From Nitrospirillum viridazoti (GTDB taxonomy: Bacteria > Pseudomonadota > Alphaproteobacteria > Azospirillales > Azospirillaceae): a DNA stretch of 64,000 nt. Both the position numbers and the translations under genes were made by a program. The notes below the pieces were generated by a model that saw nothing but the letters and a program-made list of their open reading frames with translations, had not been told where the DNA came from and ran no database searches. Below are positions 9,035 to 16,199 of this stretch, piece after piece (the stretch's first letter is position 1; each line of letters begins with the position of its first letter). Where the stretch lies: the NCBI RefSeq assembly GCF_007827975.1, contig NZ_VITT01000002.1; one strand, given 5' to 3'.

Positions 9035-9102
9035 CGCCCTCCATCCGTCCTGCGCGCCCTTGCGGGTTATAGCGGTTTTTTACCGGCTGGCGCGCCCTCG
9101 CA

Positions 9103-9126
9103 ATTTGTTATAGGAATATAACAAAT
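9103..9126. promoter_or_regulatory. Probable GntR operator, site 2 (perfect inverted repeat)
   Basis: A perfect 10-bp inverted repeat: ATTTGTTATA (9103-9112) and TATAACAAAT (9117-9126), with spacer GGAA. It lies between the divergent GntR gene and the LeuC-type gene. Half-site and 4-bp spacer are nearly the same as in the repeat at 6983-7004. Confidence 0.75.
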
Positions 9127-9159
9127 GAAGTGACCCTTGGCAGGCGGGCGTTGACAGGC

Positions 9160-10563
9160 ATGCGGACCATCTTCGAAAAAATCTGGGCGGAGCATCAGGT
9201 GGCCGATCTGGGCGGCGGGACCGAACTGCTGCTGGTCGACCGTGTGCTGCTGCATGAGCGCACGGGTGGCGTGGCGCTGGAAAGCTTGGCGGCGGCGGGA
9301 CGGAAGGTCATGGCGCCCGGCCAGGTCTTCGCCACCATGGACCATGTCGTCGATACGCTTCCGGGCCGGGGCGACCGCACCATCATGCCCACCGGCACCG
9401 CCTTCATCACCGCCACCCGGGCGGCGGCGCGGGCCGCCGGTATCACCCTGTTCGACCTGGGCGACCCGCGCCAGGGCATTGTCCACGTCATCTCCCCGGA
9501 GCAGGGCATCGTCCTGCCCGGACTGACCCTGGTCTGCCCCGACAGCCACACCTGCAGCCAGGGGGCGCTGGGCGCGCTGGCCTGGGGCATCGGCTCGACG
9601 GAGGCGGAACACGCGCTGGCTACGGGCACCCTGCGGGTGCGCCGGCCGCGCACCATGCGGGTGACGGTCAATGGCCGTCTGGCCCAGGGCGTCACGCCCA
9701 AGGACCTGGCGCTGCACATCCTGGCCCGCCACGGCGCCGGCGGCGCCAGGGGGCATGTCGTGGAATATGCCGGGGAGGCGGTGCGGGCGCTGAGCGTCGA
9801 GGGACGGCTGACCCTGTGCAACCTGGCCACGGAATTCGCCGCCTTCACCGCCATCATCGCCCCGGACGACGTGGTGTTCGATTATCTCCAGGGCCGCCCT
9901 TACGCGCCCAAGGGGGCCCGTTGGGACCAGGCGGTGGCCGCCTGGCGGCAGCTGTACAGCGATGACGGTGCCGTGTTCGACCGCACCATCACCATCGATG
10001 CCGGGGCGGTGGCGCCTATGATCACCTGGGGCAACAGTCCCCAGCACGCCGTGCCCCTGGACCAGCCGGTGCCCGCTTTCCAGGACGTGGCCGACCACAA
10101 CACGCGGGAGGCCTATGACCGCGCCCTGTCCTACATGGCGGTGACGCCCGGCGCAGCGCTGGTGGGCCTGCCCATCGACGCCGCCTTCATCGGTTCATGC
10201 ACCAACAGCCGGCTGGAGGACCTGCGCCGGGCGGCCGCCCTGCTGTGCGGGCGCAAGGTGGCGGCGGGGGTGCGGGCCATCTGCGTGCCCGGCTCCAGCC
10301 GGGTGAAGGCCGAGGCTGAGGCGGAGGGGCTGGACCGTGTCTTCCTGGATGCGGGTTTCGAATGGCGGGAGGCCGGCTGCTCCATGTGCTTCTTCGCCGG
10401 GGGGGAAAGCTTCGGTCATCGCCAGCGCGTGGTCACCTCCACCAACCGCAATTTCGAAAGCCGGCAGGGGCCGGAAACCCGCTCCCACCTGGCATCGCCG
10501 GAAACGGTGGCGGCGTCGGCCCTCGCCGGCCGCCTGGCCGACCCCCGCCGGCTGGAGGTTTGA
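9160..10563 (+). CDS. leuC: LeuC-type hydro-lyase large subunit (aconitase family)
   Basis: A 467-residue aconitase-superfamily large subunit. The start at ATG 9160 gives the usual N-terminus (MRTIFEKIWAEHQV); a GTG at 9130 is also in frame. The [4Fe-4S] cysteines are Cys347 in IGSCTNSR and Cys407/Cys410 in AGCSMCFF, matching the LeuC numbering. The DSHTCSQGALGALAWGIGSTE segment is also intact. Biosynthetic LeuCD isomerises isopropylmalate. However, this copy sits in a regulated catabolic island without leuA or leuB, where homologues act as hydratases of citraconate, maleate or dimethylmaleate. I favour a diacid hydratase, but the sequence alone does not settle it. Confidence 0.88.
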   Translation: MRTIFEKIWAEHQVADLGGGTELLLVDRVLLHERTGGVALESLAAAGRKVMAPGQVFATMDHVVDTLPGRGDRTIMPTGTAFITATRAAARAAGITLFDLGDPRQGIVHVISPEQGIVLPGLTLVCPDSHTCSQGALGALAWGIGSTEAEHALATGTLRVRRPRTMRVTVNGRLAQGVTPKDLALHILARHGAGGARGHVVEYAGEAVRALSVEGRLTLCNLATEFAAFTAIIAPDDVVFDYLQGRPYAPKGARWDQAVAAWRQLYSDDGAVFDRTITIDAGAVAPMITWGNSPQHAVPLDQPVPAFQDVADHNTREAYDRALSYMAVTPGAALVGLPIDAAFIGSCTNSRLEDLRRAAALLCGRKVAAGVRAICVPGSSRVKAEAEAEGLDRVFLDAGFEWREAGCSMCFFAGGESFGHRQRVVTSTNRNFESRQGPETRSHLASPETVAASALAGRLADPRRLEV

Positions 10564-10564
10564 T

Positions 10565-11185
10565 ATGGCGCCGTTCACCATCTTGACCGCCGTCGCCGTG
10601 CCGCTGGTGCGACCCAACATCGATACCGACGCCATCATTCCCTCGCGCGAAATGACGTCAGTCTCCAAGAAGGGCCTGGCCGATGGGCTGTTCGCCGGCT
10701 GGCGCTACACTGCCGTGGGCGGCCGCGACCCCAACCCGGATTTCGTGCTGAACGACCCGGTCTACCGGGGGGCGGCCATCCTGCTGGCGGGGGAGAATTT
10801 CGGCTGCGGCTCCAGCCGGGAACATGCCGCCTGGGCGCTGGCCGAGTATGGCTTCCGCGCCATTTTGGCCCCGTCCTTCAACCCCATCTTCCGCGGCAAC
10901 TGCGTGCGCAACGGCATCGTGCCGGTGGAACTGCCCACGGACGCGATCACCTGGATCGCGTCAACGGTGGCCAAGGCGCCGCGCACCCGGCTGGTGACGG
11001 TGGATCTGCGGCAGCAGATGGTGACCGCGCCGGACGGCGGCACCCATTCCTTCAGCATCGAGCCGGAGGCGCGGGAAATGCTGTTGCACGGGCTGGATGC
11101 CATCGACCTGACGCTGCTGCGCCAGGCGGAGATCCAGGCAAAGCGCCGGGCTGACAGGGAACGTCGCCCCTGGGTCTATCTTTAA
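10565..11185 (+). CDS. leuD: LeuD-type hydro-lyase small subunit
   Basis: A 206-residue swivelling subunit of the LeuCD-type enzyme. It starts one base after the LeuC stop codon, so translation is coupled. Conserved landmarks are RPNIDTDAIIPSREM near the N-terminus, the substrate loop ENFGCGSSREHAAWALAEYGF and APSFNPIFRGNCVRNGIVPVEL. Length and motifs are those of a full small subunit. Substrate choice in this family depends on the loop after the IDTD motif. Here it reads SREMTSVSKKGLADGL, which differs from the typical leucine-pathway loop and supports a different diacid, as an inference. A hairpin terminator follows directly. Confidence 0.88.
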   Translation: MAPFTILTAVAVPLVRPNIDTDAIIPSREMTSVSKKGLADGLFAGWRYTAVGGRDPNPDFVLNDPVYRGAAILLAGENFGCGSSREHAAWALAEYGFRAILAPSFNPIFRGNCVRNGIVPVELPTDAITWIASTVAKAPRTRLVTVDLRQQMVTAPDGGTHSFSIEPEAREMLLHGLDAIDLTLLRQAEIQAKRRADRERRPWVYL

Positions 11186-11238
11186 GGGGGGCCAGCGAGC
11201 TCAGCATGGGCCTTCTTCCATGCTGAGCTGCGCCCCCC
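11186..11238. terminator. Hairpin between convergent genes
   Basis: The arms AGCTCAGCATGG (11198-11209) and CCATGCTGAGCT (11218-11229) pair perfectly over 12 bp with an 8-nt loop. An outer run of six G (11186-11191) faces six C (11233-11238). There is no clear U-tract, but its place between the convergent LeuD and TonB receptor genes suggests a bidirectional terminator. Confidence 0.7.
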
Positions 11239-11245
11239 GGCGGCC

Positions 11246-13618
11246 TCAGTACCGGTAGGAGACCGTGATCCCATAGGTGGTTGGCTGACCCTGGAAGCGG
11301 ACGACGGAGTCACCCACGCGGGTGGTCTGGATAGCGTAGAAGGTGTTGGTCAGGTTCCGGACGAAGCCTTCGAAGCGCCAGGTGCCGCTGACCGACGACA
11401 GGCCGGCCCGCAGGTCGATGACGCCGTAGTCGGCGTTGTAGGTTGAGGGGTAGCCCTGGTTGATGGCGCTCTGAGTGCCGAACAGCCCTTGTGTCTTGGT
11501 CTGATAGCGGGCGCTGGCGCCGACGAAGGCGGTGTAGGCGCTGCTGACGCTCCAGTCATACTGGGCGTCCACCAGGAAAGACCATCGGGGTGTATTGGGG
11601 AAGGCCTGGCCCTTGAAATTGACCGGCGTGGTGGTGAAGGCGTTGTAGCCGAAATAGTCGCTCTCGACCAAGGAATGCAGGTACGTCGTCTTGGCGGTGA
11701 CGGTCAGATTGTCCAGGGGCTTGGCGCGCAGGCTGAGCTCGGCGCCGTCCTCCTTCGACTTGGGCACGTTGACCAGGACGCTCAGCAACCCGAACACGCC
11801 GTTCGGATCCAGGCTGCGGGCCTCCAGCTGCTTGTTGGTGTAGTCGTAGTGGAACAACGCGCCGTCGATTTCCAGGCGGTTGTTCAGCAGGCGGGTCTTC
11901 ACGCCCAGCTCATAGGCCAGCAACTCCTCCTGGGTGACCGGCCGCAATTGCAGGTAGGATGAGGCGGACAGCGTCGGGAAGCTGCCGGCCTTGAAGCCGC
12001 GGCTGACCGTGCCGTAGATCAGGGTCCGTTCCACCGGCGTCCAGTTGAGGCCGACCCGCCAGGAGACATTGTCCTCGCTCAGCCGCTGGTTGATGTAGGC
12101 GGGCGTGGAGCTGGCGTCCAGCGTCGTGCAGCCGCCGCGCACCGCCGGGACGACGCCGACCCCGTGCTTCAGGATGGTCTCGATGACCGTGGCGCCGGCG
12201 GCGGTGTTGCCGTCGGTGTCCCGCGTGCACCCGCCATGGCTGATGGCCGTCGTCGTGTACCGGGCGCCGGCGGTGATGCCCAGCTCTTCCAGCGGGTGGT
12301 ATTCGATGTTGCCGAATGCCGCGCGGCTGATCGAATCGTCGTCGGAATCGCTGCGATTGCCGCTGAAGGGCGGAATGGCCGGCTTGCCGATCAGCAGCGG
12401 CACATTGGTCAGCGCGAAGGAGGAGGAGGAACCGGCGAGGTCGTACAGCTGGGTTTCGCGCGTGTAGGCCTTGGCATAGTCGGCACCTACCAGCCAGTTC
12501 AGGCGGTCGTCGAACTCCTTGCCGCTCAGGCGCAATTCCTGCGAGGTGGCGTTGACGATGCCGCTCTGCAGCTGGCTGAAATGATAGTTGGCGCCCTGCG
12601 GCTCGTTCAGGTCGTTCTGGGTGAAGTGTTGGAATGAGCCGAGATAGGTGAGGGTCATGCCGTGGGGCAGCGCGTAGTCGGCGCGCAGCGACGCCTGCTC
12701 GGTGGACTCGTCCACCCGGGGCGTGGTCCCGGCCAGCCAGTCCGCTGCCTCCGGATCATCCGGGCCGGGTTTGGCCTTGGTCGTGTTCGGGACCAGGGCG
12801 GCCGAGGACTGCCGCTGCAGCACGATCTTGACCAGGTTGGCGGTGGGCAGGTCGGACCGGTCGATGAAGCCGTTGAAGTTGGCCTGGACCTGCAGCGCGT
12901 CCGTGGGGTTCCAGTCCAGCAGGGCGCGCAGCTTCACGCTGTTCTGCTGACCCAAGGTGTCGTCGCGCGTATTGCTTTGCTGCCAGTCGCCGCCCTCGCG
13001 GACGCTGAAGGCGAAGCGGCCGGCCAGGGTGTCGCTGATCGGGCCGCTGACAAAGCCGTCCAGCCCGGCGGCGGCGAAGCGGCCCAGGGTGCCGTCCAAC
13101 CCGGCCTCGAACTGGTTGGTCGGTTTGGCGGCAATGTAGTTGACGGCGCCACCGGTCGCGTTCTGGCCATATAGCGTGCCCTGCGGTCCCTTCAGCACCT
13201 CCACCCGTTCCAGGTCGAACGTCGCCCCCTTGGACAGCGCCGGATAGGCATAGGGCACTTCGTCGGTATAGACGCTGACGGTGGGCGTCGCGGCGATGGA
13301 GAAATCGTTATAGCTGACGCCGCGGATGCTGTAGACCGGCGAGCTGTAGTTGGTCTGGGACACGACGAAGCTGGGATCGACGCGGGCCAGGTCACCGACG
13401 CTGTCGACCCCCTGCCGCTGCAGATCGGCACCGCTCAGCGTGGTGATGGACATGCCGACGCTGTCGGCCGACTGCGCCCGCTTCTGCGCGGTGACGATGA
13501 TTTCGTCCAACTGCCCGACGTCCGGCCCCGCCTCCTGCGCGGCGGCGGCCCAGACCGGGCCCAGCACCAACGCGACGGCGCCGATGCCACAACGAAGACG
13601 ATAGCGTCCTTTTATCAA
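11246..13618 (-). CDS. TonB-dependent outer-membrane receptor
   Basis: A 790-residue receptor starting at a TTG (13618) behind a strong GGGAGGG site. An N-terminal signal segment (IGAVALVLGPVWAAAAQ) is followed by the plug (QLDEIIVTAQKRAQSADSVG, YSIRGVSYNDFS, LKGPQGTLYGQNATGGAVNYI). The barrel ends in GQPTTYGITVSYRY. A short Cys-containing loop (CTRDTDGNT ... GGCTTLDASS) around residues 460-495 may be disulfide-bonded outside the cell. The ligand is unknown. It closes the imide/acid island, and its promoter faces the hydroxyacid-dehydrogenase gene of the next island, where a dyad at 13771-13784 is shared. Confidence 0.93.
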   Translation of the reverse strand: MIKGRYRLRCGIGAVALVLGPVWAAAAQEAGPDVGQLDEIIVTAQKRAQSADSVGMSITTLSGADLQRQGVDSVGDLARVDPSFVVSQTNYSSPVYSIRGVSYNDFSIAATPTVSVYTDEVPYAYPALSKGATFDLERVEVLKGPQGTLYGQNATGGAVNYIAAKPTNQFEAGLDGTLGRFAAAGLDGFVSGPISDTLAGRFAFSVREGGDWQQSNTRDDTLGQQNSVKLRALLDWNPTDALQVQANFNGFIDRSDLPTANLVKIVLQRQSSAALVPNTTKAKPGPDDPEAADWLAGTTPRVDESTEQASLRADYALPHGMTLTYLGSFQHFTQNDLNEPQGANYHFSQLQSGIVNATSQELRLSGKEFDDRLNWLVGADYAKAYTRETQLYDLAGSSSSFALTNVPLLIGKPAIPPFSGNRSDSDDDSISRAAFGNIEYHPLEELGITAGARYTTTAISHGGCTRDTDGNTAAGATVIETILKHGVGVVPAVRGGCTTLDASSTPAYINQRLSEDNVSWRVGLNWTPVERTLIYGTVSRGFKAGSFPTLSASSYLQLRPVTQEELLAYELGVKTRLLNNRLEIDGALFHYDYTNKQLEARSLDPNGVFGLLSVLVNVPKSKEDGAELSLRAKPLDNLTVTAKTTYLHSLVESDYFGYNAFTTTPVNFKGQAFPNTPRWSFLVDAQYDWSVSSAYTAFVGASARYQTKTQGLFGTQSAINQGYPSTYNADYGVIDLRAGLSSVSGTWRFEGFVRNLTNTFYAIQTTRVGDSVVRFQGQPTTYGITVSYRY

Positions 13619-13769
13619 TTTACACCCTCCCTGAGCCCAACCGTTCGTGCGGCGGGTTTTTGTTTGTCAGCCATGATGGAAACGTCGCTGGCGGGATGGG
13701 CCCCCGCGGCTTAAGGCGCTTAACAGAACCTGGAAATCGCTCAGCTACGCTAAGCCAAGGCTGAATATT

Positions 13770-13784
13770 GTCAATCTTGATTGA
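13770..13784. promoter_or_regulatory. Dyad shared with the promoter of the citrate-synthase-like regulator
   Basis: TCAATC-TT-GATTGA (13771-13784) is a perfect dyad. The 13-mer GTCAATCTTGATT (13770-13782) recurs exactly, inverted, at 16107-16119. A third, partial copy (TTAATCTTGACAGAC) lies at 13816-13830. All sit in promoters of the AtuA/Hyu island. The 13619-13920 gap (302 bp) that holds this site contains no other structure that I can support. Confidence 0.55.
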
Positions 13785-13920
13785 TATAGTTAAGTAGTAT
13801 GTCTTTGATGGTGTCTTAATCTTGACAGACCGGGAGGCGCCGCCTCATGTTCGTCGCCCATCAATCAATGAGCCTATCGGTCAATGAACGGCGCGTCGCG
13901 GCGGCGTGGGGAGGGATGTC

Positions 13921-14931
13921 ATGGCAGGAAACCGTCGGGTCCTTATCAGTCAGAAGTTTTTCGATCAGGCGTCGCTGAATTATCTGCGCGACCAAGGCTG
14001 TGAGGCCGAGGTGTTGGCCCTGCCGCCGGGTCGGGCCGATGCCGATTTGACGGAAGACGAATTGCGGGCCTGCCTGGCCGGGGCGGCCGGCTGGATCGTC
14101 GGGCATGCGCGCGTCACCCGCTCGCTGCTGACGGCCCTGCCGGACCTGGCGGTGGTGTCCCGGCGGGGGGTGGGGTATGAGCGGGTCGATTTGACCGCGG
14201 CGCGGGATCTGGGCCGGGTGGTCACCATCGCCGCCGGTGGCAACGATGCCGCCGTGGCCGACCACACCATCGGCCTGATGTTGGCTGTGGGGCGCCGGTT
14301 CCGGCGATCCCAGGCGGACATGGCCGCAGGCAAATGGGCCATCCAGATCAGCACGGACCTGTTCCGCAAGACCGTCGGCATCATCGGATACGGCCGCATC
14401 GGGCGGAGCGTGATCAAGCGCCTGAGCGGCTTCGACGCCACGGTGCTGGTCTGCACACCGGGATCCGTCCCCCCGGATGCCCCCAAAGGTGTCGAGTTCG
14501 TTTCGCTGCCCGAGCTGCTGCGGCGCAGCGACTATGTTTCCGTGCATGCGCCGCTGACGCCCGCGACACGTTTCATGATCGACGCCGCAGCGCTGGCGAC
14601 GATGAAGCCGGGCGCCATCCTGGTCAATGCCGCGCGCGGCGGCCTGGTGGACGATCGCGCCCTGCTTGCCGCGCTGGAGGCCGGGCATCTGGCCGGCGCC
14701 GGGCTCGACGTCTTCGTCAGCGAAAGCGATCCGGACTACCGCGAGGTCACCGCCGCCCTGCTGGCGCGCGACGACGTGGTGGCGACGCCGCACGCCGCCG
14801 CCTCCTCGCGCGAGGGGCTGGACCGCACCAACATGATCGCCGCGCGGTCGGTCGTGGCCGTGCTGGATGGCGACGATCCGCCCGCCGACTGTGTGGTCGC
14901 GGACGGGAGGTCCCGCTCACAGGCCGGGTAG
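13921..14931 (+). CDS. D-2-hydroxyacid dehydrogenase (phosphoglycerate-dehydrogenase-like)
   Basis: A 336-residue NAD-dependent dehydrogenase. ATG 13921 is preceded by GGGGAGGGA; an in-frame GTG at 13906 overlaps that site and is less likely. The Rossmann motif KTVGIIGYGRIGRSVIKRL lies near residues 145-165, followed by the conserved HAPLTPATRFMID and the Arg region NAARGGLVDD. The acid/base region near the end reads DDVVATPHAAASS, with the catalytic His. Substrates in this family are 2-hydroxyacids or 2-oxoacids. It leads the AtuA/Hyu island. Its last 15 bp overlap the 3' end of the convergent citrate-synthase-like gene. Confidence 0.9.
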   Translation: MAGNRRVLISQKFFDQASLNYLRDQGCEAEVLALPPGRADADLTEDELRACLAGAAGWIVGHARVTRSLLTALPDLAVVSRRGVGYERVDLTAARDLGRVVTIAAGGNDAAVADHTIGLMLAVGRRFRRSQADMAAGKWAIQISTDLFRKTVGIIGYGRIGRSVIKRLSGFDATVLVCTPGSVPPDAPKGVEFVSLPELLRRSDYVSVHAPLTPATRFMIDAAALATMKPGAILVNAARGGLVDDRALLAALEAGHLAGAGLDVFVSESDPDYREVTAALLARDDVVATPHAAASSREGLDRTNMIAARSVVAVLDGDDPPADCVVADGRSRSQAG

Positions 14932-16095
14932 GGGCCCGCGATAGTGCGGCTCATGGCGCTCGCGCTCGCCGCCCAGGCTCTGCTCGATGGCGTGGGCGAT
15001 CCAGCCGGCGGCGCGGGCCAGGAAAAAGGTGGCCTCGCGCGAGCGTAAGCCGAGCTTCAGTCCGGCAAATCCGCCCAGCAGGGCGAAGCTCGGCTCGTAG
15101 CCGCCGATGTCCCGCGCCGCGCCGATGGCCGCCATCAGGCGCTGGAAGTCGGCGTCGCGCGCATAGTCGGCTTCCAGCAGGTCCAGCAGGACGGTGGCAC
15201 GTACGTCGCGGCCGCTGGTGGCGGGCAGGAAGCCGGCGATGGCGTCGCCTTCCTGGACACGGCGGGTGATGGGCTCGAAAGGCCGTTCCGTTTCAACGAT
15301 TTCCTTGACCAGCCGGCCGATGGCGGCGAACTGGACCGGCCGCGTCTTGCGGCCGATGGCGATGGTCAGGCCGGTGGACACCGCCCGCCAGGGCGAGACG
15401 CCGGTGCTGGCGATCGCCCGCACGGCGAAGGTCGCGGGCTCCAGCCCATGGTCGGCGGCCAGGATCATGACACGCCGTAACAGCGCCGCCTGGCGGTCGG
15501 TGAGGCCGAAGGCCTCGGCGATGCTCACGTGGAGGGCCCTGCGGTCGGGGCGGTCATGCCCGGCGATCAGTGCCGTGAAGGCGCGCAGCACATCGCCACC
15601 CGTCCGGGCCATGCCGGCCGGCGAGAAATCCTGCGAGCGCGGATTCGCCCTTTCGATCAGGGGGAAAAGGGCGATGGCCTGATCCATGGGCGACTCCCCC
15701 GCCAACGCGTGGCTCACCGCCTTGACCGTGTCGGGAAACGCCGGCAGCGACTCGCCGAACACCGCGTCGGCGTCCACGTCCCACAATAGGGCGGCCACGC
15801 TTTCGAAGGTGGGCCGGTTCACCAGTTCCCGGACGCTCTGCCCCCGGTAGAACAGATTGTCCTCGGTCAGCAGGGTGATGGAGCTTTCGCCGTCCAGGTC
15901 CGTCGGACTGGCCGGCGGCTTTCGGCCGCGGCCGCGCAGCTGTTCCACGTCGGCGCGCCAATAGCGGCGCTTGCGCGAATTGGGAATGCCCGTGGACCGC
16001 AAATTCTTGCGCGTCACATAGACGTAGAAGGTGTCGATGGTGACACCCAGCAGCGCCGCGGCCTCTTCGGCCGATATGTAGTCGTCGTCGACCAT
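14917..16095 (-). CDS. Helix-turn-helix/citrate-synthase-like fusion, catalytically degenerate, putative regulator
   Basis: A 392-residue fusion. Residues 1-60 are an excisionase/MerR-type winged helix (YISAEEAAALLGVTIDTFYVYV ... RRYWRADVEQL). Residues 70-392 align with the citrate synthase fold (DNLFYRGQSVRELV, AALLW). Catalytic His216 is present in AADHGLEPATFAVRAIAS, and an Asp (297) sits in GRDVRA. The GP-x-HGGA loop that carries the second catalytic histidine is replaced by IGRKTRPVQF. Enzymatic condensation is therefore doubtful, and ligand sensing with DNA binding is a better fit. It is divergent from AtuA, with a dyad in the gap, and convergent with the dehydrogenase. Annotation tools would call it citrate synthase. 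Confidence 0.8.
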   Translation of the reverse strand: MVDDDYISAEEAAALLGVTIDTFYVYVTRKNLRSTGIPNSRKRRYWRADVEQLRGRGRKPPASPTDLDGESSITLLTEDNLFYRGQSVRELVNRPTFESVAALLWDVDADAVFGESLPAFPDTVKAVSHALAGESPMDQAIALFPLIERANPRSQDFSPAGMARTGGDVLRAFTALIAGHDRPDRRALHVSIAEAFGLTDRQAALLRRVMILAADHGLEPATFAVRAIASTGVSPWRAVSTGLTIAIGRKTRPVQFAAIGRLVKEIVETERPFEPITRRVQEGDAIAGFLPATSGRDVRATVLLDLLEADYARDADFQRLMAAIGAARDIGGYEPSFALLGGFAGLKLGLRSREATFFLARAAGWIAHAIEQSLGGERERHEPHYRGPLPGL

Positions 16096-16104
16096 TTCTA
16101 AACT

Positions 16105-16119
16105 TTTATAATCAAGATT
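16105..16119. promoter_or_regulatory. Candidate operator of the citrate-synthase-like regulator
   Basis: AATCAAGATTGAC (16107-16119) is the exact inverted copy of the 13-mer at 13770-13782. It sits 12 bp upstream of the fusion regulator (start 16095) and before the divergent AtuA gene, a place suited to autoregulation and co-regulation. Confidence 0.5.
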
Positions 16120-16199
16120 GACGACTTATCCCTTACTCCGTAGCGTCGGTCAAGTTTGTTATGCATGTTGCTAAGAATAAACGGACGGGACACCAGGAA

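Noticed and set aside
9103..9160. Use of GTG 9130 or the ATG at 9125 as the LeuC start
   Set aside because: The ATG at 9125 hits a stop after two codons. GTG 9130 adds residues unlike LeuC and lies at the operator edge; ATG 9160 gives the family N-terminus.
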